This document shows, one piece after another, positions 34,346 to 45,249 of a stretch of DNA of 64,000 bases. Every line of letters starts with the position of its first letter. The stretch's first letter is position 1. Under the pieces are notes generated by a model. That model did not search any database. It saw only the letters and a list, made by a program, of their open reading frames with translations, and was not told the DNA's origin. The stretch comes from Limnanthes douglasii subsp. nivea (lineage: Eukaryota > Streptophyta > Magnoliopsida > Brassicales > Limnanthaceae), in assembly GCA_036936605.1 (NCBI GenBank), contig JAUPFV010000002.1, positions 336,077,215 through 336,141,214 on the forward strand, read 5' to 3'. A program made the translations under genes and the position numbers.

Positions 34346-35849
34346 ACGACACTTTTTTAAAGGTTTGTATTGACGTGCGACTAATCGTGAACCCTTACAG
34401 AATTTGTGCTAATTACATAAAAACATTTTCTAATCTAATTCTAATTCTTACACGGGCTTGAACGAGTAACTTTCTTGTATAGTTGTAGAGAAGGAATCTA
34501 ACTCTAAAACCTACAGAGCTTTGTACATACTTCTTTTTCTCTAAAAGAAGTTAATTCTATGTACGTTATTTTGTAAAATTTAAAACTATTTTTTTGTTTC
34601 TTTGTTTCTTAAATATTATTGGAAATTAAAATGTTTTTTAGTGTTATTTTTTTTCATAGTCGATAATCGCTCCGCCATTTAAACGCTATTTTTGAAAATT
34701 GCTTTTCTATTTTAATTTAGCTTTTGGAGCTATTGTCGATAAACTTTTTCTATGATGTTGGAATTTTTTTTATGCGCGAAACTTTTCATTCATGGTATTT
34801 GAATCTACTTTTTGATAGTATGATATTTTTTCCAATATTTTTGTTTACTTTAGTATTCTTATTTGAATTTATTTATGGTAAACTCTGTTTTTTTATGAAA
34901 CCCACAACCGCTACGTAAGGAGTGCGCACAGTGTAAACCCTTAGTCTGATGCAATATTTGTATGGGTTATGATTTCAGACACTATTTCTGATAGTTTTTG
35001 TTCCTTCCATCGAGAATATCCTAAAAATAATTTTTTTAATTTTATTTTTACTTTGAATACTAAAAAACAAATACAATTGAAACATTTTATATTTATATTT
35101 ATTATTATTTTTTCTTCTCAAGATATTCATTAAAAAAAATTATTTGTCGATTTCACTAAAGTCAGGCCATGAGTGGACAATCAGAGATTATATTTGTTGA
35201 AATCTACAAATCTATATTAAAACCATTAAAATCTACAAGTCTATAAATTTTACCGAACATTTTCGAATCAAGATATTATATATATCCAAACTTGAGAATC
35301 GACAAACACATTATGTACCTTCGATTTTAAAAAATAGTGTTCTTCTTGCGTTCAACAGAGGTTGCTTCTAGATTTTGGCAAATGTCTTTGCACCTAAGTC
35401 TTGACCTCAAATTCTATCTGAAATATTCAAACAGTTCATGCCTTTACATGTCTTCGGTTGTCCATCTTCGGCTATATGTAGTCTTCGACAATACTTGTGT
35501 TCTCGAGTTATTTATAGCATACACAAAGAATTCTCCACCTAAGCTTATAGTAATTTAAACATTTGTTGCACCCGATGTTCTACTCTTTATAGACCAGCTC
35601 ACCCACATTCATACTTGCATAAGTCTCATGCAGATTGTGAACTTTGAAACCAGTAATACCGTTGTTAAAGCATCCAAAGGATTTTCCTCGCTAGTAGTCT
35701 TAGTCACCTTCACCTGCTCTCTCTTCATTATGTTTCAGAAGAAGTGAAACTTGATATTTACGTACTTAGTTTTCTCATTAAATTTCGGATTCTTCAATAA
35801 ATGAAGAGCACTAATATTATCATATAATATAATTACATATTCCTTTGTA

Positions 35850-36122
35850 CGAGTGATTGCACTCAACAATCCCTTTAGCCAACTAGCTTCCTCCAAGATT
35901 CCATATCAGCCATATACTCGATTTTTATAGATGACAAGGCAAATACCTTTTTATACAAGAATTCCAGCTAACTGCTCTTCCAAGCACGGTAAATAGATAA
36001 CCCGAAGTAGACTTTCTTGTGTCAAGACAACCTGCATAATCAAAGTTCATATACACTCTTAGCAATATATCATATGTATCTTTCTGATTACAACACAACT
36101 TAACTTCAAGTAAACCCTTCAA
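35850..36122 (-). pseudogene. copia B RNase H domain
   Basis: It starts KGLLEVKLCC and holds YMNFDYAGCLDTRKSTSGYL, the copia RNase H motif with asparagine where the first aspartate normally sits (Y-M-N-F-D), then LGRAVSWNSC. A stop and frameshift follow, and the rest (about 35760-35925) is recognisable only by alignment with element A. Confidence 0.8.
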
Positions 36123-36149
36123 TTATCTCATAGGCCACTTGAGTGCATG

Positions 36150-36599
36150 TCACTGAGACTTATCCAGATTTTCTATGTATCTGCTCAAAACACTTATGGT
36201 ATAAGCAATACCAGGTCCCGTGCAAATGATAACATACATAATGATACCAATAACATTGGCATAAGGTATGTCTAACATGTACTTCTCATGTGCAACTTTG
36301 GTTGGTGTTTGATCTAAATTAAGTTTGACTTGAGAACTAATGGGAGTTTTAGACATCCTCGACTCGAGACATGCCAAATTGTGAAGGAACGTATGTATGT
36401 ATTTTTGTTGAGATAAAAGTATATACATCTTCAGCATGTTCCTCTTGATCACAATACCGAGTATCACCTTAGCCAATCCCAAATCCTTTATCTCAATATT
36501 TCTTTTCAGTTGAGTTTTCAAAAATTTAATTATCTTCTTATATATTCCCATTATCATAATAGCATCCACATACAGTATTAATATGATTATTCTATACAT
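36150..36599 (-). pseudogene. copia B reverse transcriptase C-terminal half
   Basis: A 149-residue open stretch: IIILILYVDAIMIMG carries the catalytic box with YVDA instead of YVDD, then IEIKDLGLAKVILGIVI, LSQQKYIHTFLH, SKTPISSQVKLNLDQ and PYANVIGIIMYVIICTGPGIAYTISVLSRY, all conserved copia RT/connection motifs. It joins the RNase H on its left after a short broken region. The upstream half of RT (36610-37400) is in fragments. Confidence 0.88.
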
Positions 36600-37433
36600 G
36601 TTTGTTTTTCCATTATAATAGACACGATTTTCATCGCAACTTCAGACATACTTGACGAATAAAAAAAGGAATCAAATCTTTTATCCCACCATATTGACGA
36701 CTTTTTCCTTCCTTTTTATTCTTTAACAAACACATATCTCATTCCTTTCATTCTTCAGAATGAGACATGTATATCGTCTCCTTCAATTATCCATATAGAA
36801 CGATAGTAGTAACATCTATTTGATCTAATTTAGATCAGATCTAGAAACAATTGACAACATAACCTAATTGATGTTTGTATAACAACCAAAGAAATATCTC
36901 ATTGAAATCAACACTCGCATTTTACGTAAATCAATTAACAACCAACTTAAATTTATATACGAATAAATCGAGCCCATGAATTCTTTCATTCTTTTTTAAT
37001 GTCCATTTACTCCCAATAGGGGTTCTGAACCTTTAGCCGCTTCAAAAGAATACATGTGCCTATCTACTTAAGATATCTCAGTTGTTTCCTCATAATTGTA
37101 AGTCACTTCTCTTTACCATTGATCTTTATAACATTAGGATAGATTTCGGGTCCAAAAAGATCTATTTTCATTTTGATAGATAAAGCATAACAAATAACAT
37201 CATAAAACATATACCGTTGTGGAAGAGTGCTTGGTCTACGTCATCTATCTCTCGTCAATTGGTAACTACCAACTTCACTTTCTAGATAAAACTCATCATC
37301 AATCTACATATTTTCTTGATAGTACTAGGTTATGTCTTTAATTACATGTTCTCATCATTGAAAACCATGTCCTTGATTATGAAAATCTTCTTATATCCAC
37401 CTTAAAAGCACCACAACTTATACTCTTTTACTC

Positions 37434-38420
37434 CTAACAGATAGCTAAGAAACAAAATTTTAGTGCTCTCGACCGAAGCTTATTGTGCTTCATATGTGCG
37501 TACGTATCACATCTGAATACTCTCATATATTCCATGTTAGACCTTTTTCCACTCGACGTCTCTTGATAATAAATAAACTTCAACATCATAAATGGATACT
37601 TGTTGATGATATAAATAGTAGTCATAACTTCTCCCTAGAAACTTCGACACATTCTAATTGTTTGAAGCATACATCTATCTCTTTTCTATCAACGTTTAGT
37701 TCATTCTCTCAATAACCCATTTTATTGGGGAGTCTCACCACGGTTTGATATCTAGAAATGCCAAGCTTTGAAAAATAGCTACTGAAATCCTTCTTCACAT
37801 ATTCCAAGCCATTATAAGTTTGAAGCTTCTTCACTACTTTCCTAGTATGATTCTTCGTTAAAGTATTTCAGTTCCTAAAAAATCAAATACTTTATCTTTG
37901 TATTCAAAATTATAACTCGTACTTTTCTGGAATAATCATCAAGCAAGGACATGAAATACCTTGCACCACCAATATCAGGTTCTTGTGTCGGGCCTTAAAG
38001 ATCTGAATGAACATACTCAAGCACATCATTGGTTGTATGGTTGTTAGGTAGAAACTTAGCCCTCTTACTTTTACCAACACAAATCTTTCACAAAAGCTCA
38101 ATTTCTGAACTGTGTTGCCATCCAATAATCCTTGTTTGCTAAGTTTAATAAGGAATTTCTTACTCACATGTGCAAACTGAAGATGTCATAACTTGGTTGA
38201 ATCTTTCTCCACCCTAGACAAACCTCCGGTACTATAGAGCCCTCAAGAACTAACACACCAATAGTCACATAGGCCTTCATAACAACAAGTGAGCCTAACA
38301 AGACATTAAGTTTATCGTCTTCACCCTTATAATTACATATTTCCTCATCTAACATCCCAATAGAAAAAAAATACGTTTAAATTCAGGTGCATGCCTCATG
38401 TTGTAAATCACACTTTCAAG
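37434..38420 (-). pseudogene. copia B protease/GAG-pre-integrase/integrase remnants
   Basis: Frame 38164-38355 (LNVLLGSLVVMKAY, VLVLEGS) matches the segment between protease and the GAG-pre-integrase domain. Frame 37910-38167 opens MSKKFLIKLSKQGLLDG (the H..MS..G pre-integrase region) and continues towards the integrase HSD region in a corrupted frame. Frame 37434-37625 (MTTIYIINKYP, RVFRCDTYAHMKHNKL) matches the integrase C-terminal RVFGCxAYVH region. Most catalytic positions cannot be read. Element A lacks this block. Confidence 0.75.
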
Positions 38421-38589
38421 TCTTGTATATAACTTAAGTCGAATAGTTCTCACTCATTTGACATCACAAAATTCATCATTCCTATGGATGACCCTTTTAC
38501 GTTCATATAATTTTAGGTCTTCAAATCAAATTTATTAATAGTCGCGTGGAATGATACACCCGAATGCAACACTCACTTATCATTGTACC

Positions 38590-39090
38590 TTCAAGAATAA
38601 GAAGATATAAACCCATCAACTTACTCATAGTCGTCTGGAGCCATGTCAATATCTTCGACAATGGCCTCTATATAACTATTTACATTTTTTCTTTCCAAGA
38701 AGTTCCTACCGATATGGCCTTTCCATCTTGCACAACCAACACTCACTTTAGAACGTGTCGCAAGCCTCTTGGACTGTGAGCAAGATTTTCATGTCCTCTT
38801 GCTTGAACCTGTCATTCAGGACCGACCTTTGACACTTAGTATGAGACCTTTGGAGTCACCCTTCATAACTAATGACTCTTTACTTTGGATATCATAAGGA
38901 TTATTTGTGGTATATTATAATGTCCATAAAGTTCTCATACACCTTAGATATAGATATTAAGAGGATTATAACCCAGTCCTTATCCATCATCTTCATGCTA
39001 ACTACATTCAAGTCAATAATGATTATATTTAAATCATTTAAGTGTCTTTGGATCTCCTTGATAATATCAATTGACAACATATACAACTAT
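38590..39090 (-). pseudogene. copia B gag (UBN2-type) remnant
   Basis: The frame 38901-39086 reads MYMLSIDIIKEIQRHLNDLNIIIIDLN then KVYENFMDIIIY, parallel to the gag of element A (16651-16941). Further left the frame is broken, but nucleotide similarity with A continues through the linker. Confidence 0.75.
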
Positions 39091-39254
39091 GCTTTGAGAT
39101 ATCATCTATTCGCCAAGGTATTCTTCATATAAATCGCTTCAGTCAATTCTATATCTCAGCGTCATATGCTCTTAAGACACTTCAAGGATCACTTCACCTC
39201 ACAAGCTCAATATGATCGCACTATGAGCTTTGGACAATATTCCAACATCAATCT

Positions 39255-39276
39255 TATATATATATATATATATATT
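39255..39276. repeat. (AT)n microsatellite
   Basis: A TA dinucleotide run inside the non-coding right end of copia B. Element A has only a short equivalent at 17113-17122. Confidence 0.85.
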
Positions 39277-39959
39277 TCTCATCAATAGTTGCAACCATTC
39301 ACTTATGTACTAGTAAACCTTGAACTTTAATTCTTTAGAGGTTGATATCATTATCTTTATTGCATTTTCTAGGTTGAACTTCATGGAAAAGTTGAAAACT
39401 TCTCTTTAACCTCTTGATATAAAATCATCGTTGTCATTTCTACTTCATCTCAACGTTACAACCAGTGTTATTCTAGATCATTCACTCAGATTACACTATT
39501 TTTTAGGTAAACTCACTCTACAAGAGAGACCCTACTTTAGAATAATCAACAACACCCAAGTCCAGCAATGGTCAAATTTTGGATAACATTAGCCAAAGCT
39601 CAATCGCTCCATTAGAAACCTTTCTTATGATAGTATTGAATTTGCAACAAGAAACTGAAGATTCGTACAACTTCGTCTCATTCTTAAAGATTAGTTATGA
39701 ACCTTAAAACAATAAAGCAAGAAATTAATAAAAATATAAACTTAAGCATACACACAAGACAAATTTAATGTGGTCCGGATTATGAAGAAATCTTATACCC
39801 ACAGGTAACAGGCGTATATTTTATATATAACACTCAACCACTCATCTTTGTTATACAACACTCTTAGCTTACAAATGAAAAATGGATCTCATAATATCTA
39901 CAAGTATTATTTTTTATATCACTATATCAAACAACGAGGAAGAGTATGCAAGCTTTGGC

Positions 39960-41265
39960 AGGGCAACGATTAGTGAAAATATGTGGTGCCAAGAAATTTC
40001 ATCCGATAATTGATTCACAACTTCTAATTAATCATGACTTGGTCCATGCCAAAGCATAAAAATACCACATGGTAAAAATACCTAAGAGCATTGATTAAAT
40101 TAACAACTTTCTTTGAGGGCGTCGAATACAAACACATTTATCCAGCAGAAAATTATATGGCTGCCCATTTAGCTACTATCGCATGTAAAGAATGATATCC
40201 ATGGATACTTGTATAAGAGCACCCTTCGATCACATAAATTTCTGAGCTATAGTTAGCTGCTTAAGAAGCCTTTTAAATTTCAATAAACTTGGAAAAATAT
40301 TGAAGATATGAGCACAAAGAATATATAATAAAATGTACTTTTCCCATCAACAAACCTTTGGTAAAAAATTAAGGTCTAATGCATATGTTTCACTCTTCTT
40401 TGAGGCATATTGTATAGAAAATCTTTAAGACGACCATTATTAAGGTGCCTTGTAACTAACGAATCATAAATGATACTATCTGAATTTTATGAAGAGGAAA
40501 GGTCCGCATATTATGTTTATAACGTAATAGGAATGGTTTTATTGGATGGGTACTAATGGCCTTCTAACATGTCGGATGCCAACGACTTGGTAAGACGATG
40601 CAGTATATGCTAACGATCTGCAAATTAAATACAAGTGCCTGATATGCAGTTGACTAAATATCTGAAGCATTTTGTTTTGATAGATACGGGGTTGGATCTC
40701 GTTGGACATATGTCATGGCCTCCGGGGACGTTATACCATCATCGTAGTTGCTGATTATTTCCTCAAATGGGTGTAAGTATAGCCTATGTCCGGAACTACC
40801 GCAAAATTTGTTATTAATGTCATTATATTTATCATATGTTGTGGGTTCATTATATGATAGATATAATGAATTTAATAACAAATTTTGTCGTAGTTCTGGA
40901 CAGAGGCTATACTTCCACCCATTTGAGGAAATAATCGGTAACTACAATGATGGTCTGACGTCTCCCGGACGCCATGACAAAGGTCCAACGAGATTCAACC
41001 CCGAATCTATCATAAGACGATGCTTCGGATATTTACTCAACTGCATATCAGGCACCTGTATTTAATTTGAAGATCATTAGCATGTACTTGCAACATATGA
41101 TAGGGAAGTTAGCATTAAATTAGGAAGGGCCTTATTTGTTTATTGAAAGGGTTAAGTCTAGAGCTTATCGACTTTTATATCAAGAAAGAAAACCTCTTAT
41201 GCACCCATGAAATATCGAATACTAAAGACTATATCTAGAATAGTTGTAAAAAAGTGTACATTGTT
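39960..41265 (+). pseudogene. gypsy pol fragment: second RNase H and integrase
   Basis: Pieces in several frames: KICGAKKFHPIIDSQLLINH (second RNase H, compare ICGAKKVMLMRDSHLLIHH in the first element), AENYMAAHLATIACKE (the AD.LA.IA linker), DANDLVRRCSIC (integrase zinc-binding region), GLDLVGHMSW near 40690 (first integrase aspartate region), and after the palindrome EGPYLFIERVKSRAYRLL then HPWNIEY at 41145-41225. The integrase segments with the second D and the E are missing. Stops and frameshifts throughout. Confidence 0.78.
40597..41096. repeat. 240-bp-arm palindrome made of integrase sequence
   Basis: The left arm (about 40597-40837) and right arm (40852 to about 41096) are reverse complements with scattered mismatches, separated by a 14-nt loop (40838-40851). 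Arm landmarks are GCCTGATATGCAGTTGA at 40637 and its reverse complement near 41037-41053, and GCAAAATTTGTTATTAA at 40801 with its complement at 40876-40892. The left arm is in the sense of the surrounding pol; the right arm is an inverted copy. Confidence 0.92.
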
Positions 41266-41443
41266 TAATTTTATGATGTAATATCAGAAGGAGCACTCTT
41301 TCCTACCTCGATGGTGTCAAAATGTTTTAATGAGGTGCACGATTAACTTATCTTATATAAATTATTTTGCATTTTATATTTCTATCCTAGTGTTGATTAA
41401 TTCGTATAATTTTGACTCAAAGTTTAGAAATATTAAAAGATTA

Positions 41444-41627
41444 CAGCACTAGTTGGTCAAATATAAAGGATCTAACATTAGTTGATCCCAATTAAAATGT
41501 TACAACACTAGTTGGTCAATTATAAAACATTCGACATTTTTTGTCATAATCCAACACTAGTTGGTCAAGTTTAGAAGATTCAATATTAGTTGGTCGCAAT
41601 TAAAAAGATTCCAACATTAGTTGGTTA
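41444..41627. repeat. Seven irregular copies of CAACACTAGTTGGTCA
   Basis: The 16-bp motif or close variants occur at 41444, 41473, 41503, 41532, 41552, 41581 and 41612, spaced 20-31 bp, with variable AT-rich spacers containing TTAAAA/AAGATT. The array lies in the gap between pol and the opposed accessory ORF. It has partial palindromic character (ACTAGT core). Confidence 0.85.
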
Positions 41628-41859
41628 GATTAGAATGAATGATTGTCTGGTCTAAAGTTTATTTCGGTAAGCGGATTGGGATTAATTACCCTCAACTAGG
41701 AAGATTGCAACTATACTATTAGTAAATACTATGTTTTTAGATAATAAGTAAAAACAATCATATTAATACATTTCGAAGACTTTTACAAAACACATTGGTA
41801 AAAAAAGAACCAATTCATATTAATACATTCCAAAGACTATTACAAAACGCCTTAGCCAT

Positions 41860-42600
41860 ACCAGAGACTTTGAAAAATATGATAATACAAAAAAGATGTT
41901 ATATTTTTTCCTAGAGACTTTTTGGCTGCTGATCCTCCTCGAAACTTCCAAAGAGGGTAATTCAACATCTACCCATTTGATTTTTCCACCTTCCTCTTGA
42001 GCCTTCTATAAACCTTTATTTGGGTTATGATTCTCTCTCAACATCACTTGTGGACTTTCTTGATGCCCCAATTGTTGACCTTACGAAAGTATGCTCTTCG
42101 CCTTCATTGACCAACTACATCAGATTACTTTTAAAGGTCAACAATCTTCTCTGAGGGCCCTCTATATGTGTCAGTTGAGGGACAACCAAAATTTCAGCGA
42201 TATTAATACTTCCCTCTAACCGATTACTATGGGGATGCATCCAGAGCTTCTGAAGTATGCTTTCTTTTTATCGCAACAACTTTTATGGTTTTCTTCGCAG
42301 GGGATCTTTCTTTTGTATTCGAGGAACCCTTTGAGATATAGTGTTATCGATGGATATTACTAGTGTATCTTTGGGAATAACTTAGCATAGGACACTGTTA
42401 TTTCTCTGATGAAGGTTGAGTGTTAGAGGATGAAGGATTAGCTGGTATGGAACACATATTGTAAGGAATCTACCTTCGTAGTCAAAGGTCTGAACGATGA
42501 TTCTAGACCCTGTGGTTTCTAGAATCCATCAGCTTTTATGGATTCTCTCTTTGCTTCGACTTTATCTAACAGACACAATCAATCGGTAGGGCATTTGCAA
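41860..42600 (-). pseudogene. Decayed accessory ORF of the second gypsy element
   Basis: Minus-strand pieces in broken frames include KRKHTSEALDASP and THIEGP, and a final region rich in acidic residues, Ser and Lys ending in SFEEDQQPKS. Downstream the TGGCTAAGGCGTTTTGTAA stretch (complement of about 41842-41863) resembles TGGCCAAGGCATTTTACG that follows the first element's accessory ORF. Position, strand and tail composition agree with that ORF, but no domain can be named, so this is a positional inference. Confidence 0.4.
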
Positions 42601-42764
42601 CCTGAAATATGGAACTCCAGAGCAAAAGTTTAGTCTGTCATTGGAGAAATGTTTTATGGTGGTTATTTGACTGGAAATTGACGGTTTGCAATGGCTAAAG
42701 CTAGGAGTTTATCTATTTATCTCTAGAAATTGTTAAGAAGTAAAGTGATACTGAGTAGAGGTAG

Positions 42765-42766
<2 letters not shown>

Positions 42767-42797
<31 letters not shown>
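42767..42797. repeat. (AT)n microsatellite
   Basis: Uninterrupted AT run in otherwise unassigned sequence between the second gypsy fragment and the 43.3-kb LTR-like region. Confidence 0.9.
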
Positions 42798-42799
<2 letters not shown>

Positions 42800-43001
42800 T
42801 TAGCATGAAATCTTATTCCTTGTCTCACAGGCCCAATGAATATAAACTTGGGGAAGTAGGATGGTCTTCTCCAAAGATTATTTACTTAGAGAAGTAAAAT
42901 CGTTTAAAAAATATTCTTACACTTCGTCGTTCAGAGAGTAGGTCGTGGTTCGAATTATTTGATGATATATGTACAAGAATAGAATAACATATAGTCATAT
43001 C

Positions 43002-43025
43002 TATATATATATATATATATATATA
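43002..43025. repeat. (TA)n microsatellite
   Basis: Uninterrupted TA run about 200 bp from the previous array. The sequence around it (42800-43300) shows no gene. Confidence 0.9.
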
Positions 43026-43309
43026 GTGATTGGAAGCTAGGTTATCCAAAACTAGGATACTCGGGTAAAAATCAAAGAACACAAGCAAGTACATCCAAAG
43101 ATACTTCATGATCAGTTAAGGCTATCCATCCTGAATGTGTTCAGATATGTTGGTGAGAATAAAAAAAATGTGCACGATTATTACAAAGATGTTCCAAGTT
43201 CCAGTCCTCGTAAAAGACCTTTGCAAAGACTGCGGGGATACTTATAATGAACGAATAATCTGAACCGCGAGTCTGACCAATAAGTTATTGTACCGGAGTT
43301 CACTTTATG

Positions 43310-43680
43310 AAGCTGATGTAATAAATATACAATATTAAGGGTATTTTATGTACTAATGGGCTTCAGTAATATGAGCTTGGATTATCTAAATATGAACATG
43401 GACCGCGTAAGCCCATTCGGCTTAAAGTATATATAAAGCCTTGTTTTATGCTTTAGGTTTATTCATCATAACAATTATACTTTGAACTACTTTTTCAATT
43501 ACACATACTCCACATTAAATAAATTTCTTGAAATTTAAGAGACTCTAGCTTGAAAGCTAGTGACTTAGGGCATTCTTCTATCATTTAGAGACCATTCGCA
43601 AATGTCTCTCTAAGAAGAACGCTGCATGTTAGTTTCTCCTTCATTAAAAAAATTATTATGAAACTTAACAGTACAAGGTT
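43310..43680 (+). promoter_or_regulatory. LTR-like promoter region (tentative)
   Basis: The stretch has the composition of a plant LTR: a GCCCATTCGGCTTAAAG segment, a TATATAAA box at about 43429-43436, a downstream TTTAGGTTTATTCATCATAAC transcribed-leader-like region, and a CT-rich end near 43600-43660. No second copy occurs in the window and the ends are not defined. Confidence 0.35.
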
Positions 43681-43689
43681 ATGGTTAGT

Positions 43690-45240
43690 GAACTGACCTA
43701 TATGTAAGATATGTTGTCTTTCACCATTGTCAACCATAATATTATTAGTACTTGAATACTCAGTATTTTGAGTTATGAGGTTGGGATTGCTTGTGACATG
43801 GTGACTAGCACCATTTTCAACAAATAAGACTCATACACTTGCTAGATCTTGATGAATATATAAACTCACTCGTCCCTACCACCCTATGCTGCTCATTTGG
43901 GGTGGTTTCCATCGAGGGATCATCCCCAAAGAAATAAACTGTAGCAAAATAGTTTTACTTGCTGCAATTTTGTCAAGTAGGATTGTTAGGTGAAAATCGA
44001 CCCCATCTGTCCCTAAAGTATTTTCTCTTTCCTCTATAATTATTAGGGTAGTTGTTAGGTTACATGTTCTTTCCTCTAAAACATCTTTCATTTCCCTATG
44101 AACTGGATATATTGGTTCAATTGATTATTGTTGTTATGATGTTGTCATCTGTCCTCTTTGTGTATGGTAAATTTAGCAGAAGCCATGCTTAGGTTGGTCA
44201 CAGAGTTTTGTAGACTGGTTAGTTGTTCCAGTTCGCTTTCAAAGGTTAGCAAGAAAGTACGTAAATCAAGTTAATTGATGACTTCCTTGTCTCCTAAGCT
44301 AACCACTATATGAATGTATTCGAAGTCCAAATTTGCTAGGTCTTGAATGACAAGGTCATCAACAGAGATTGAGCAGCATGTTAGCGTTAGGTTATCAAAT
44401 ATACCTTTTATTTTGTTTAGGTATTCGGTCATTGTAGATGTCTATTTTCTTGTATTTTAAAAATCTTATTTGTAGTATGTTATCATTAATTTAGTTTGTG
44501 CACTAGACACATTGCTTGCTGGTCTTTGAATACTAATTAGTCCCTTGACTATCACTTTCGTGACAGATAGTCCCTCGGTTAAAAAAGGTCTCAATTTAGT
44601 CCATTGACTATCCATTTTCGTGACATATAATACCTTGACTAAAAATTGTCTGGTTTCAGTCCTTTGATTATCTATTTTGGATAAAGTTAGTCCCATATGC
44701 ATGTTTATTTTGGTGACTAATTTTATCAAAAGCGGATAACTAGAGGACTAACTTTATCAAAAAGGGATATTTGATGGACTATTTGTCACGAAAATGGATA
44801 GTCAATATACATGGTAGGCTAACTTTATCCAAAATGGATAGTCAATGGATAGTCAATGGAATAAATCCATGCTTTTTTAGTCGATGGACAAGAGACTAGT
44901 TATCGTTCAAAGCCTTAGTTGCAGCATCCTACTGTTTTTGGAAGTAACTTCTCCATCAGTTGAACTGATACTTCAGGGCTCATGGTGGAGTATAACCATC
45001 CAAGAAGTAGTTAGTATTTTACCATCCAGTATTCATACTTTTCATTGTCAAAAAGGTTTCCTTGAGCATCAACTACAAGTCTAGCAGGATAAGGTTTTTC
45101 CCCAGTTGGAAACCCTCCTAGTTTGTTCCATTTAACCATATAAAGAACCATGATCTTCCATAAGAGAAATTACTCTTGTTGAGTCTTATATTATTGATGT
45201 TAGCTCTATATACTAAATTTACTGAATGTTGATGTTTTAG
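43690..45240 (-). pseudogene. copia gag-protease remnant split by a MITE-like repeat
   Basis: On the minus strand, 45240-44880 reads as copia gag: RLNKSNFS, LGGFPTGEKPYPARL-type spacer, NEKYEYWMVKY and LLLGWLYSTMSPEV, the pattern of the Retrotran_gag families. After the repeat at 44534-44860, gag resumes (44460-44100). At 43830-43690 the frame reads VENGASHHVTSNPNLI, the copia aspartic protease with D(S/T)GA changed to NGA, followed by NIMVDNGERQHILHIG. It belongs to a different copia family from A/B and from the 54-58 kb element. Many lesions, and pol beyond the protease is absent. Confidence 0.7.
44534..44860. mobile_element. MITE-like inverted repeat with GGATAGTCAA motifs
   Basis: The left side carries TTGACTATCCATTTTCGTGAC-type motifs (44546-44570, 44602-44625, and a diverged third near 44666). 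The right side carries the reverse complement (GTCACGAAAATGGATAGTCAA at 44786-44806, plus copies near 44834-44856). The element can fold on itself and has no ORF. It sits inside copia gag. Ends and target duplication were not resolved because of the internal repeats. Confidence 0.65.
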
Positions 45241-45249
45241 TCTCGTGGG

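Larger units (their letters stand above)
32146..34613. mobile_element. Large inverted repeat enclosing a LINE 3' half
   Basis: The left arm (about 32146-32386) and right arm (about 34361-34613) are reverse complements over about 240 bp with scattered differences, for example GTCAATACAAACCT at the inner left end versus AGGTTTGTATTGAC on the right. Between them sits almost only LINE sequence (32400-34345). No flanking target duplication was found and the outer ends fade in AT-rich sequence, so the class is undetermined. Confidence 0.75.
34700..39505 (-). mobile_element. Degenerate Ty1/copia element B
   Basis: A paralogue of element A in the same orientation 22 kb away. On the minus strand: gag (about 38600-39090), protease and GAG-pre-integrase (37910-38420), integrase (37434-37900), RT (36150-36599) and RNase H (about 35850-36122). 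It retains the 1 kb of integrase/protease that A has lost and lacks A's solo LTR insertion. Non-coding ends match A from about 34700 and up to about 39505. LTR boundaries could not be set. Confidence 0.75.
39955..42620 (+). mobile_element. Second Tat-like gypsy fragment (pol plus, accessory ORF minus)
   Basis: Plus-strand pol remnants match the 18.9-26.0 kb element from the second RNase H to the integrase C-terminus (39960-41265). Beyond them is a minus-strand region (about 41860-42600) in the place of that element's accessory ORF. The layout (pol, gap, opposed ORF) is therefore the same. The upstream pol part, gag and recognisable LTRs are absent. The integrase core is replaced by a large palindrome. 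Confidence 0.7.

Noticed and set aside
40654..41065. A 105-residue plus ORF and a 75-residue minus ORF that resemble each other
   Set aside because: Both are translations of the palindrome arms; the real coding sense is the decayed integrase frame of the left arm.
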